NCBI GenBank assembly: GCA_026119935.1
Contig: JALRMH010000040.1
Coordinates: forward strand, 62,001-126,000
Origin: Endothia cerciana
Lineage: Eukaryota > Ascomycota > Sordariomycetes > Diaporthales > Cryphonectriaceae
Reading direction: 5' to 3'
DNA length: 64,000 bases
The position numbers and the translations under genes are program-made. Each line of letters opens with the position of its first letter. The first letter of the stretch is position 1. Under the pieces are notes generated by a model. The model did no database searches and was not told where the DNA came from. It worked only from the letters and a program-made list of their open reading frames with translations. Positions 41,830-52,025 of this stretch are shown here, in pieces.

Positions 41830-44052
41830 ATGATGGACGGGGCGACAGCAAAGATCGACACAGCCGCTGCAGAGGGTGAGGCCTTGCAGCCTCGACCGGC
41901 CTCCCCATCATCACGCAGCGACTCGAACAGCGCTGGCACAAAACGCCGACGGTCAGTCGCTGGCAGCGAGGACGTGAACGGCGATGACGGCTGGGAAAAG
42001 GTGGAGCGTCGCCCAACCAAGAAATCGAAGAAGACGCCCAAGCCTGACGGATCCAACTATCCGGCCATCACCTTCTCGCCCTCTGCAAGGCTACAGTCCA
42101 AGATCGACATCGCTCAGCTCCGGAACTTGATCCTCTACATCATGGCAGATGGCACAGCTCCGCAGTGGGTTTCGATCAGGCACCGGCCCCAGTTCAGGAA
42201 GGTCGTCACGGTCCTCGTGCCAGGTCTCGAGGAGTTGATGTTCAAGCAGAACATCGACTATGCAACCTATGACAGTGCTGATGGCAAGAAACGCGGCCAA
42301 GCGGCCGACCGTTTTCTCACCTCTCCTGATGACTACTACCCACGTCCTCTCGACCTGGATCGTCTGCCAAACGCTCTGAAGCCGTTTGCGGACATGTTTC
42401 CTCATCTCTGGCCTTGCAGAGCTACCGGCGACGACAGGCAGGGGCGTATGCACTCGCCCATCTCCACGTTTCTGACAGCGCCTGCTCCCAAGTCTGCCGA
42501 GGATAAGAAGAAGGGACCCAAGCCCGTCAAGGACCCCCAGGGCTGGAGCAACGTTCGGACTCGTATCACCGAGTTCATCCTGACGCCTGAGCAATACATC
42601 GAGAATGGCTTCTCTGTTCATCCAAGCTTGTTGAAACCCGGGCAGAACCTCGACAGCTCCAGGGAGGAGGTAGACTGGGCCCACACCCAGGTGGGCAGCC
42701 TCCAAGAAGGCGAAGCCCCTGAATCGGAGATACAGCAGGGCAGCATCACGGCAGGCCGCGAGGTCCTTGCTATAGATTGCGAGATGTGTATGACAGGAGA
42801 GAAGGAGTTCTCGCTGACGAGGATCAGCATTGTCTCATGGGACGGCAGTGTCATCCTGGACGAGTTGGTCAAGCCGGACAAACCGATTACAGATTATGTC
42901 ACGCGGTTCTCAGGCATCACGAGAGAGATGCTTGATCCTGTAACCACTACTCTGAAGGACGTCCAACAGCGTCTCCTACAGCTCATCACCCCACGGACGA
43001 TTCTTGTGGGCCACTCCCTCGACTCCGACATGAAGGCCCTAAAGATGACACACCCGTTCATCGTCGACACCTCAGTCCTCTTCCCCCACCCCAAGGGTTC
43101 CCCATTAAAACACTCCCTCAAGTGGCTCGCCCAGAAGTTCCTCAACCGAGACGTCCAGAAGGGTGACGGCACCAGCCAAGGCCACGACAGCATCGAGGAC
43201 GCCAAGACCTGTCTCGACCTAGTCAAGAAGAAGTGCGAAAAGGGCAAGGCCTGGGGAGCCGGCGAGTCCACGGGGGAAAACCTCTTCAAGCGCCTGGGGC
43301 GCGCCGGCACCGCCTACCGCGCACAAGCTGGTCCTGAAGCCACGGGCGGCCTTCCGACCGGCAAATCCTCCGCGGCCGTGGACTGGGGCGAGGTTCAGCG
43401 CAGTGTCTGTAATCTGGCCGACGTGGTTCTGGGTGGGTGCACTAGCGATGCGGAAGTCGAGGCGGGTGTACTTCGTGCGGTGCGTGGAGACCCAGACGGG
43501 GCGGTCGTGAAGGGTGGAGGCGTTGACTTCGTCTGGGCGCGGATGCGTGAACTGGAGGCTCTCCAGGGCTGGTGGAATCGCAATAGGGCAAACGCCAGCG
43601 AGGATGCCGCACCGCCCAAGGAGCTGGAAGAGCTTCACACCGCGACGCGCAACAATCCTTTTGCCGCTAATTCGGAAACAGATGTTTTCAGCAAGGCCGT
43701 AGTCGACCTGAAGAACTTCACGCCGGCTCCAGAAGACAAGAATCAGGACGCACCCCGGAAGCAGCCCACCAAGTCGCCCCTGGAGCAGTGTCTGACAAGC
43801 TTGTCCGATCGCCTGAAGCGCATCTACGACGCCTTGCCACCATGTACGGCCTTCATTGTCTTCAGCGGAAGCGGTGATCCGCGGGAGATGAGTCGGCTGC
43901 AGAACATGCAGTCGCAGTGGAAGAGGGAGTACAACACACCCGGTATGAAGTGGGACCAGCTCAGCGTCAAGTGGACGGATCGGGAGGAGCAGGAGCTCAA
44001 GAGAGCCGCCCGCGCGGCACGTGAGGGCATCGCCTTCATCAGCGTCAAGTAA
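41830..44052 (+). CDS. REX1: RNA exonuclease REX1 (DEDDh family)
   Basis: A single-exon protein of 740 residues from ATG 41830 (an ATG immediately follows at 41833; ATG 41611 would add 73 residues of leader-like sequence). Residues 40-65 are basic and contain KKSKKTPK. A conserved block at about 95-150 (AQLRNLILYIMADGTAPQWV, KVVTVLVPGLEELMF) is what distinguishes Rex1/REXO5 types from Rex3 and Rex4. The exonuclease domain has D316 and E318 (AIDCEM), VGHSLDSDMKAL and H452 with D457 (GHDSIEDA), i.e. the full DEDDh set. Family knowledge: Rex1 trims the 3' ends of 5S rRNA, 5.8S/25S rRNA and tRNA precursors in the nucleus. The C-terminal third is longer than in yeast Rex1 and ends with KAPE-like helical sequence REEQELKRAARAAREGIAFI. 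Confidence 0.87.
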   Translation: MMDGATAKIDTAAAEGEALQPRPASPSSRSDSNSAGTKRRRSVAGSEDVNGDDGWEKVERRPTKKSKKTPKPDGSNYPAITFSPSARLQSKIDIAQLRNLILYIMADGTAPQWVSIRHRPQFRKVVTVLVPGLEELMFKQNIDYATYDSADGKKRGQAADRFLTSPDDYYPRPLDLDRLPNALKPFADMFPHLWPCRATGDDRQGRMHSPISTFLTAPAPKSAEDKKKGPKPVKDPQGWSNVRTRITEFILTPEQYIENGFSVHPSLLKPGQNLDSSREEVDWAHTQVGSLQEGEAPESEIQQGSITAGREVLAIDCEMCMTGEKEFSLTRISIVSWDGSVILDELVKPDKPITDYVTRFSGITREMLDPVTTTLKDVQQRLLQLITPRTILVGHSLDSDMKALKMTHPFIVDTSVLFPHPKGSPLKHSLKWLAQKFLNRDVQKGDGTSQGHDSIEDAKTCLDLVKKKCEKGKAWGAGESTGENLFKRLGRAGTAYRAQAGPEATGGLPTGKSSAAVDWGEVQRSVCNLADVVLGGCTSDAEVEAGVLRAVRGDPDGAVVKGGGVDFVWARMRELEALQGWWNRNRANASEDAAPPKELEELHTATRNNPFAANSETDVFSKAVVDLKNFTPAPEDKNQDAPRKQPTKSPLEQCLTSLSDRLKRIYDALPPCTAFIVFSGSGDPREMSRLQNMQSQWKREYNTPGMKWDQLSVKWTDREEQELKRAARAAREGIAFISVK

Positions 44053-44436
44053 GATGTTGCCTGGGATCAAGGCATTTCAGCCAACGTCAGGGGTGAAGAT
44101 AGCTCCGGGTGGGTCACATGTGGAAGGTGAGCCGAAGGTGCTCATATTAGAGAGCCCAACAAGGGTTGAGGAGACAGACGAGAGGCCTCGTGGCCCAGGT
44201 AGAAGCACTCAGGTCGTGGGTTTCAGAAGAGGCCCAACGAGCATCTCGATGGATCGCATGCTTCAGTGACGTGTTGTAGGCCAGTCCTGGCCAGGATCTA
44301 GACGACATCCCTGGGATTTGTAGATCATACGGCTAGGACCGACACGTGCTCGGCGACAGTCGTAGCTCTCGGCGTTGTTCCAATTCAGGTGCATTCTACC
44401 TCGATCGATATGCAATCTCGCCCTGTCTCCATCCCT
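44053..44436. other. Convergent spacer between REX1 and PEX5
   Basis: No supported feature; presumably the two 3' UTRs. Confidence 0.5.
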
Positions 44437-46323
44437 CTAAAACTCGAACTCGGGCCTGAAGATATCCGGATCCACCCCAAATACAACCTTCTCACTCAGG
44501 TCCCTCCTGCTCATGAGCGTGAACACCCTGCGCAGCGTATCGTACAGCGTCGTGCTGCGGTTCTGCGTGGCCATCCGGTCGAGGTGCTCCTCGCTGACGT
44601 CGCTGCCGTCGCCCGTGCTGCTCAGCAGTTCCCTCGCCTTCTCCCTTCCGGATTTCTCGACGGTCTTGTGCATCGCCAGCGCGCTCAGCAGGTGTCCGGC
44701 CGCCTGCTCGTAACACCCGATGTTCATGCACGACACGCCGAGGTTGTACCGCGCGCGCACGAAGTTGGGCCGCAGGGCGAGGGCCTTCTCGTACGCGGCG
44801 ATGGCCTCCTCGCTCTTGCCGCTGTTGGCGAGCGTCGCGCCCAGCCGGTTCCAGAGGAGGTGCAGCTGGTTGCGCTGGTTGGCGATGCCGAGCTCCGAGG
44901 AGGCAAGGGCGGCATGGAAACAGTCGACGGCCTTGTCGAAGTCCTCACTGCCGTAGAACAACACGCCGAGCCCCACCTGCACGTCCGGATCCATGTGCTC
45001 GCCGTCGGGCGCGTACTGGGCCGCCTCGATGAAGAGTCCTGTAACCTTGGTGTGCAGTTCTGCGCGGTCCGTGAAGCCCATCTCTGCTGGGTCCGACAAT
45101 ACGTCCGGCGAGACGACCTGCGGGTATTTGACCGAGAGCCACCGCTCCAGGGTCCGGTAGGCGGTGCTGTCATACCCTTCGTTGGTGTAGGAGACCGCGA
45201 GACCAATGAGGGCGTCGAGGTTGTTGGGGTCAAGCTGCAGGACCCTCTGATACGCTCGGAGTGCCGCATCCTCCTTCTCGTTCTGTGACTGTGCCGAGCC
45301 CAGCCGCGCCCACGCCTCGATATGCTTTGGGTCCTTCTGCACGGCAGCCTCGAAAGCGAGGGCCGCCAGAGACAGGTTGCCGCCTTCGTCCATGATGCGC
45401 ACACCTTCCTCGAACGGGTTCGCCTGGTCCCTGAACAGGTTGTCCGCCTCAAACAGATAATCTTCTATCAGGGGGTCAGCTGACATCCGCCCACCTCCAC
45501 CTCCCCACGAATCGATGCCGTCGCCCCACTTGATATCCAGATCCTCGTCCGGCATGGACCGCATCGCCGCCTCGCCCTCTTGTATTCCCTTCCATATTGA
45601 CTCGAAATCCCCAAAGCCCGTCTCCGACCCCATCAGCTTCTCGTCCATCTGGTTCAGCTCCTCCTCCATGGCCAGAGACTCGTCCTGCTCGTCGTGCAGC
45701 TTGAACTGCTCCTCGAACCTCGTCTGCAGCTCCTGTGTGTCCACCTCCTTCCCCTTGCCCTTCACATCAGTCTGGTAGTTCTGCTGCATCGGCGTCTGTT
45801 GTGAGTACATGGGCATACCGCCGTACATGCCCTGCTGCGTCATCCCCGTCGACATTGGTAGCCCCATCGCTATGGGCCGCTGGTATGTCGAGACGGTCAT
45901 GGACTGTGCCTGCGGGGCCGGACTCGACCTCGCATTGGCAGAGCGGTTTGCCGCTTGAAACTTGGCGAACTCGTCGGGGGTGAACGACGGCGAGAAGGTC
46001 GGGGGCGACACCGACTGCGCGCGGAGGTGCATGCTGTGCGCGGGATCGATGTGGATCTGGCCGCCGGACGCCGGGCCCGGGCCCTGCCGTTGCAAGGCCA
46101 TCTCCGGCATGCTCGGGCTCTGCTGCATGAAGGCGTTCATCTTGCCGTCGAGGGACGTGGCAGGGCCCGCGCTGCTCCGGAAGCCCTGGGCCGGGGCGGC
46201 GCCGGGCCCGGTGTTGACGAAGCGGTCCCGCTGGAGGCTGTTGTCGCCCTGCACATGCTTGCTCATCTGGCCGAGAGGGTTGGACGTCGAGCACTCGGCG
46301 CCGCCGCCCATGAAGGAGGCCAT
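44437..46323 (-). CDS. PEX5: Peroxisomal targeting signal 1 receptor PEX5
   Basis: A single-exon protein of 628 residues from ATG 46323. The N-terminus MASFMGGGAECSTSNPLGQ carries the conserved cysteine (C11) that is monoubiquitinated for receptor recycling. A disordered Gln/Pro/Met-rich region follows. Around 215-285 is an acidic segment (FEEQFKLHDEQDESLAMEEE, FESIWKGIQEGE). From about 310 to 600 are tetratricopeptide repeats (EAWARLGSAQSQNEKEDAALRAYQRVLQLDPNN, then NRLGATLANSGKSEEAIAAYEKALALRPNF), which bind the C-terminal SKL of cargo. It cycles between cytosol and the peroxisomal docking complex Pex13/Pex14. A likely cargo, the SKL-ending MaoC dehydratase, is in this window. Confidence 0.93.
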   Translation of the reverse strand: MASFMGGGAECSTSNPLGQMSKHVQGDNSLQRDRFVNTGPGAAPAQGFRSSAGPATSLDGKMNAFMQQSPSMPEMALQRQGPGPASGGQIHIDPAHSMHLRAQSVSPPTFSPSFTPDEFAKFQAANRSANARSSPAPQAQSMTVSTYQRPIAMGLPMSTGMTQQGMYGGMPMYSQQTPMQQNYQTDVKGKGKEVDTQELQTRFEEQFKLHDEQDESLAMEEELNQMDEKLMGSETGFGDFESIWKGIQEGEAAMRSMPDEDLDIKWGDGIDSWGGGGGRMSADPLIEDYLFEADNLFRDQANPFEEGVRIMDEGGNLSLAALAFEAAVQKDPKHIEAWARLGSAQSQNEKEDAALRAYQRVLQLDPNNLDALIGLAVSYTNEGYDSTAYRTLERWLSVKYPQVVSPDVLSDPAEMGFTDRAELHTKVTGLFIEAAQYAPDGEHMDPDVQVGLGVLFYGSEDFDKAVDCFHAALASSELGIANQRNQLHLLWNRLGATLANSGKSEEAIAAYEKALALRPNFVRARYNLGVSCMNIGCYEQAAGHLLSALAMHKTVEKSGREKARELLSSTGDGSDVSEEHLDRMATQNRSTTLYDTLRRVFTLMSRRDLSEKVVFGVDPDIFRPEFEF

Positions 46324-47338
46324 CGTCGCGGCGGGTTGGTGGTCTCGTGTATGGGGAGGCCCAGGCACGGGTAGGAGGAGACTGGGATGGTGCGGTATCT
46401 GCTACAGGATATCTCCAGCCGCAGCAGGTAGGCCGGCGTTCGAGGCCGAGAGGTGGCAGGCGGGTTCGGCAAGATCACAAGTGCCGAATATCTCGTTCGC
46501 CCGGAGATGAAGCTAGACCTGGACCGCCACAGGGTTTTGCGGGAAAATGAGCTGGTATAGGAGGAGAAATATGATGGAGAACCTGATATCGCTTCACCGC
46601 ACGAACGTAGAGGTAGACAACAAGGGTGACAGGCGGGCGTGTGGTTGTTTCTGACGTCGGGGGTTTGTACATGAGGGGCGAGAAGCGTGAGGGCGGGCCG
46701 AGGAACCTTGGGAGATGGCCACTGCGGCAGACGCTCGCTTCTGCCGCTTGCAAGCAGCTTGCCGAGGCTCTCCGATGCCAGCCAGCGGAACGACCCACCC
46801 CCGCCGCATTACGGGCGGCAATATCTCCGTGCCTTCGTACATAAAAATATCACCTCGTAGCCTATAGAGTAAGTAGTACTTGGTTGCTGCATTCCGTCGC
46901 AGGCTCTGATGTGGAACCTGAAGAGGAGAAGGGAGACTTTTCTTAATTGGAAACTTGCACACTACATAAGATTAAGGAGCCACGGTGTGCTGCACCCGAT
47001 CGTCCAGCACGCAGGGGCACCGCTTAGTCCGGACACATACATTTTTTATCACCGTTGACCCAGTAGACCCCCTTGGACGCCGGATCCTATGCCCAACACC
47101 CCGGGTTCACCGTCCAAGCTCTGGCCGAGACCCCGTCCCTACGATCGCCCGTGCTTGGATTGGGATGAAAGACCTCCACAAGCCCTCCTCGCCTTCGTAG
47201 ACACAGACGAAGAGCCTAGATGGGTAAACCTCCATGAGCTGCTATGTCCTTGCGCTACGGCCTGCGAGGCCCTGTCCACATCTTGCGCTCCGCTTATGAC
47301 GGCCCCTGATACCCACATCGGTCCTCTAGCCTGGCCGC
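46324..47338. other. Intergenic: PEX5 upstream and RRM-gene 3' flank
   Basis: About 1 kb; no supported feature. ORFs here are short and lack motifs. Confidence 0.5.
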
Positions 47339-48302
47339 TTATGACTTCGGAGCCTTGGACACATCGGCAGCATAGTCCAACCTCAGGTCGCGGCCGCCGA
47401 TCGTGATACCCTGGAGCTTCTTCATCGCCTCGGTGGCGGCCTCGACATCGGTGAAGTCCGCATGGGCGAAACCGCGGGGCCATCCGGTGGTGCGGTCAAC
47501 AGCAACACGAACATCCGTCACGTTGTCAAGCTCGCGGAAGATGCGGTTCAGCTCGGCGTCGGTCGTCTCGTAGGGGATGTTGCCAATGTACAGCGACCTG
47601 GTGGGCCCGATGCTGCGGCTGGTCTTTGCACCAGACCGTGGCACGCGAGGGGAGACTGCGATCCGGCGACCGTGCCAGAACGAGGAATTGGTGTCGGCGA
47701 CGGCCTTCTCCATCGCTTCTTGGGAGGTGAACCAGACGAATCCGTATCTGTGGGGTACCCGTCAGACGATGTTCTACTGACAACCGACATCTCCTGCTTG
47801 ATTGTGTATGGAGCAAACCTACCCTCTGCTCAGCCCACGAGCGTCACGTGCCACAGCAACCTTGGCGATCTCGCCATATTTCTCGTAAGCTTCCCTCAGG
47901 TGGTCCTCGTTGGCCTCAAAGACCATGTTTCGGATAAACAGTCCGTGGCCCGGCTCGTTGGAATCTATCAGATCGTTTTAGTGCTTCGTCATCCCCAACG
48001 CCCTATGTCTCCATGCCTGAAGGAAGTATATGTGATGCGACAGAACACAGGCACAGGTCCTGGGTTGGCTCACCTTCAGTCTTGGCTTGCGTCTCTATGG
48101 TGGCGGGGCCATCCTCCTCCGCGGCGACGCGGAGAGTCTGCGAGAAGCATCGTACGGCGACTGGAGCGACAAATCGTGCTGCAGAAGGCACGGTGATCTG
48201 TGTTGCGATTCCAAGCATTGAGGTCTTGGCCGATGGGACTCGAGCGGCCGAGACAGCGACTCTCGACGCGGCACGTCGTAGGGGATTCCTGCAGATGAGC
48301 AT
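47339..48302 (-). CDS. Two-RRM RNA-binding protein, probably mitochondrial
   Basis: Three exons: 48074-48302, 47823-47964 and 47339-47747 (259 residues). The first about 60 residues are rich in Arg, Ala and Ser without acids (ICRNPLRRAASRVAVSAARV, VAVRCFSQTLR), typical of a mitochondrial presequence; RCFSQTLR resembles an R-2/R-3 processing site. RRM1 has RNP2 LFIRNM and RNP1 RGYGFVWF; RRM2 has RNP2 LYIGNI and RNP1 RGFAHADF. The protein ends soon after RRM2 (ADVSKAPKS). Introns are 109 and 75 nt (GTGAGC/TAG and GTAGGT/CAG). Likely an RNA-binding factor of mitochondrial gene expression; no specific orthologue is claimed. Without the splicing shown, both RRMs fall in separate fragments. Confidence 0.85.
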
Positions 48303-48770
48303 GTCGCGTTAGAGCTCCACGTCGAAATTGAAAGACGAGATGGATGAGCCAGAAAGCAATTTACTTACATCTTCAAGAATAGAGAGAGGACCAAGTAGCC
48401 TGACAACAATCGCAGGCGGGGTAGAAGCAGAAAGAAGTTAAAGTGTTCAAGTTACAGGTCGAGTGATCACTTTGACGCTCGGAAGAAAAAAAGGTAGAGT
48501 CTTGGTCGGCCCAAAATTTTCCAGCTTGAGAATTCACACCCCTGCGGCTCGCTTACATAACGCAGTTGGAAGGCTCCTCCCGCACTACGCAACGAGCCAA
48601 TACCTAGGGACGAATTGACGAGACTGGTTTACAGTGCACGCTGGAGAGTTTGTCGTAGATGGGGTATAAAGGTAAAGCTCATGGCATCTACACGACCGAT
48701 TCCACCTTGCCTCATTGTCCAATGCGTACCTTCAATGACCTCGCCCTCCGAGCACATTTGGCCTCGCGCC
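48303..48770. other. Intergenic: RRM-gene promoter and dynein-IC 3' flank
   Basis: No supported feature. Confidence 0.5.
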
Positions 48771-50916
48771 CTACACATCCGTTGCTCCATTGACACCCAT
48801 CGTCTCGACCCGGTTCACGAGTTTCTTCACGTTGGTCCACTCCTCATTTCTGAGACTCTCCTTACCGCCTAGGTCCGGTCCAACCTCAAACACAGTCAGT
48901 GCACCATCAATACCACCTGCAGCGAGCCTCTTGCCCTCCTGTCGTTCCCAACGCACTTTGTTCAGACTTTTGGATAACATGGTCCGGCTGTCCTTTCTGG
49001 GGCTAGGACTAATCCGCGCCACCGGCTCTTCCGTCTCCGCGGTGATATCCCACAACTCTACCCATCCCGCACCGTCGACGAGCGCGAACACGCCTGGCTT
49101 CACAGGCGACCAGGCAGCATCGTAGACAACATCCTCTCGTACAAAATCCATCAGGTGTGACACTGCACCCTCGCCGCTTACACCCACGCCACCAATGTTT
49201 GATGTCGTGGCTGGCGCCCGGACCTTCCAGAGCTTGACACTCCAGTCCAGACTGCTGGAGAGGACCAAGTCACCCAGGTCGACAGGTCCCCTGGCCGGAT
49301 GGAAGTCGACAGACATGACTGGGCCGGCGTGACCCTTGTAGCTGACTCTTGGGTCGACACCAGCCTTAGCTCCGGCACGGTCGTACCTATGACAGGGGAA
49401 GATAGTGCCCTCTTCTGTCCCGACCAGGAAAAATGTAGGGTCAGTCTGAGGAAAGGATAGACATAGTGGGCTGATATAGTCCGTCTTGTTTGGTGGTGGT
49501 GCGGCCAGGTTGAGCGTCTCTTGCGGCTGTGCAAGCATATCGACGGTCCAGCCGCAGACGGTCCCGTCAGTGGAGCATGATATGATATTGTTGGCGTTCT
49601 GCGTGCCGATTATGTCGAGAGCATAAACGGGATGTGTATGGCCATAGCCGGTCAGAGGTGTCTTTTGGACTGGTGCAGCTCGTGCTCTGGTGTCCCAGAG
49701 GAGAACTTGTCCACTGTATGCTCCGCCAACAATGAGGTTGGGGTGGAAGGGGGAGAATTTCGCAGTGAGGATGTCTGATTGTGCGTGAAAAACGAATTCA
49801 GGTCGGTCGTGGAGCTTCATATTCCAGACCTGGACGATGCCATCGGGCTCGTGCGGGGCCGAGGGGTTCTTCGTATATGATGCCAATACCAGCTCTTGGA
49901 ATTTGGGTGAGAAGTCGATCGCGCTGACCATGCGCTTCTTGGACCACCTCTCGTCGTAAAATTGCAGCAATTCTTTCACTTTCCGCCGGCCCTTGCCCCC
50001 GGTGTTTCCCTGGTCATCATCATCGTCGTTGTCCTCCGCCTGCAGTGTGTAGTCCGTCAAGATATCGTACTGGTCCAGCGCCTTTTCGATGACCTTGACA
50101 GATCGGTCGAAGAAGTCAACGAACTCGTCTGATGCGACGATGGCGTTCAGCTCGTCGTTCGTCAAGTTCCTAGTCGCGAAATTCGACGCCGGTAATGCCG
50201 CGTTCTTGGCACCTCCGTCTGCCGTGAAGTCCTTCGTGGCTTGTAGCTCATCTTCCAGCTCTTTGCGGATCTTCTGTCTGAGCTCCTCTTCCCTGTCCCG
50301 CTCTCGCCTGCTCATGCGCTTGTTAGATGTCGACGACGCATCTTCAGTGAGCGAGTCCAAAGAGAAGGTTCGCGACCGTAATGGCGCCGGCGGTAACAAG
50401 TCCTCTGATGTCTGAACACCTTTACTGTAGGAGAATATCTCCTTGACTGGCGAGGGCGGACATTCGTATACCGTCGTCAAAGGGGCTGCGGTCAGCACCT
50501 GTGGTTGACTGTAGACTGTCTGTGTCAGGCCCTCAACCCCAGGCGGCGACGTGAATTCGGAAGCCGCGACATTGCTGAGCTCTCCTGCACTCAGTACACT
50601 GTTCGGTCGACTGCCTCTGTGGACTGGAGATGCAGCACCACCTGTCGATATCGATCCGGGACGGCTCTCGCCGACTAGGCTGTTGATTAGGGATTCGATT
50701 TCTCGACGATTATCGGCTCGGCCCGGGGTCGGTGAGATCAACTGCTTGCTATTCAGCTATATAGCGAGGAGATACGGCAGGACGGGTAGGGATCCAAACC
50801 TCGCTCCCACCAAAACTTGCACGGCCGCCTCCTTGGGTCTGGCGCAGCTCCCTCTGGCGTTTGAGCTCTGCGAGCTTCGCCTTCTTGGCAAGAATCTCTT
50901 CCCGTCGTTGCTGCAT
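48771..50916 (-). CDS. PAC11: Cytoplasmic dynein intermediate chain (WD40)
   Basis: Two exons: 50800-50916 and 48771-50741 (695 residues). Exon 1 encodes the N-terminal charged helix (MQQRREEILAKKAKLAELKR) that binds dynactin p150 and NudE in this family. Exon 2 continues LISPTPGRADNRREIESLI, then EIFSYSKGVQTSEDLL, in which KGVQTSE resembles a dynein-light-chain (LC8) site. A helical block follows (KRMSRRERDREEELRQKIRK). WD40 repeats occupy the C-terminal half (SAIDFSPKFQELVLASY, ILTAKFSPFHPNLIVGG, VMSVDFHPARG, SLDWSVKLWKV). The gene symbol is that of the yeast orthologue. The intron (50742-50799, 58 nt) has the unusual donor GTTTGG, with acceptor CAG. Exon 1 starts 590 bp from the ATP synthase e gene, facing away from it. 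Confidence 0.88.
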
Positions 50917-51506
50917 TTTGGCGGCACCCTTCAGCAACCCATCTCAAGAATGCCTCGCGTCTGCAATTTGAGAGGTCGTGATTCTCAGGCCGTCAAAGGA
51001 TGCAGATGTTTGAAGGTGTTGAGTTGTGCAGATGCTTGTATTAGCTGAAGGAAAGATGCCGTGGCACTCTCCAAGGCGCTTCCGGTGCAGAGGATCCCTT
51101 TGTCAACAGGCGCGATTGGTGAGGTCGTGATGGGGCCAAGCAGTACATTTATTTGTAGTAAGTCAGGCACATGCTTCGCAGTCACCCGAGACTGTTGTTG
51201 GGCTCTAGCGGCACACCAGGGGGCGGTCGAATGTTGTCAGGATGGCCCGAGCTTTCCCAGCCAGTTTTGCCAGCCGCCTCGGCCTTTGGGGAACCTTGGG
51301 AAGCTCTGGTCTGGGCTCTCGCGAAAATTCCCGACTGCTGGCTCAAACCTCTCAATCCAGCCAAGCTCTCCTGAAGAAATTCCCTCGACTCAACGGCCAT
51401 CCCAACCCGGCCAATCGACACCAATTGGCTGCCCCGCGATCTTTCTCCTCGTTCATTTTCCCTCTCTTTGTCACCGAAGGTCGCGAGGCGCCTCCCAGGT
51501 CTCCCA
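50917..51506. promoter_or_regulatory. Divergent promoter region, dynein IC and ATP synthase e
   Basis: 590 bp separate two head-to-head start codons, so the promoters of both genes must lie here or in the leaders. No clear TATA element. Confidence 0.6.
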
Positions 51507-52025
51507 ATGTCTGCCACATCCGGAGTCAATGTACGTCTAAGCCCCGCCGTTTATGTCCCCTTTCTCGCGCACGACCATACCACCCGACCTGTTGTCAATC
51601 ATGGCGCATTAGGTCGCGCATAAAGCATGATAGAAGAACATCTAAAGAGACCAGAAGCTGATGATGGCCCGCAGGTACTCCGATACTCCGCCCTTGCCTT
51701 TGGCGTCTTCTACGGCTTTACCCACCAGAGATCGATCAGCGCTACCCAGAGGGCGGCTGCGGAGAAGAGGGAATACGAGCACAAGCAGCAATTAATAGAG
51801 AAGGCCAAGGCTGAGTTTGCGAAGAAGAACAGCCCAGCGTCAGCGGCCTCAACGACCGGTGGACGTGAGTAAATCCGGACGCGTCCCTCTCCAGGGCTGG
51901 CACAATAAACATGTGATCTTGAGATGGCCTAGATGCTGACAGCAAGACTAGTGAACCAAGACCCAATGAGCGCAAACTTCGATATGGAGGCATTCCTTGA
52001 CGCCCTGGTCAAGGAAAATCCTTAG
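51507..52025 (+). CDS. ATP21: Mitochondrial F1Fo-ATP synthase subunit e
   Basis: Three exons: 51507-51530, 51675-51864 and 51952-52025 (95 residues). The spliced protein starts MSATSGVNVLRYSALAFG and runs through VFYGFTHQRS; a single hydrophobic helix near the N-terminus carries the GxxxG-like small-residue face. A charged helix follows (EKREYEHKQQLIEKAKAEFA), and the C-terminus is MEAFLDALVKENP. Length and layout fit ATP synthase subunit e (yeast Tim11/Atp21), an inner-membrane protein that promotes ATP synthase dimers and crista curvature. Introns are 144 and 87 nt (GTACGT/CAG and GTGAGT/TAG). Exon 1 is only 24 nt. Confidence 0.92.

Noticed and set aside
44389..45288. 299-codon ORF antisense to PEX5
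   Set aside because: Antisense shadow of a GC-biased coding region; the sense strand has clear TPR motifs.
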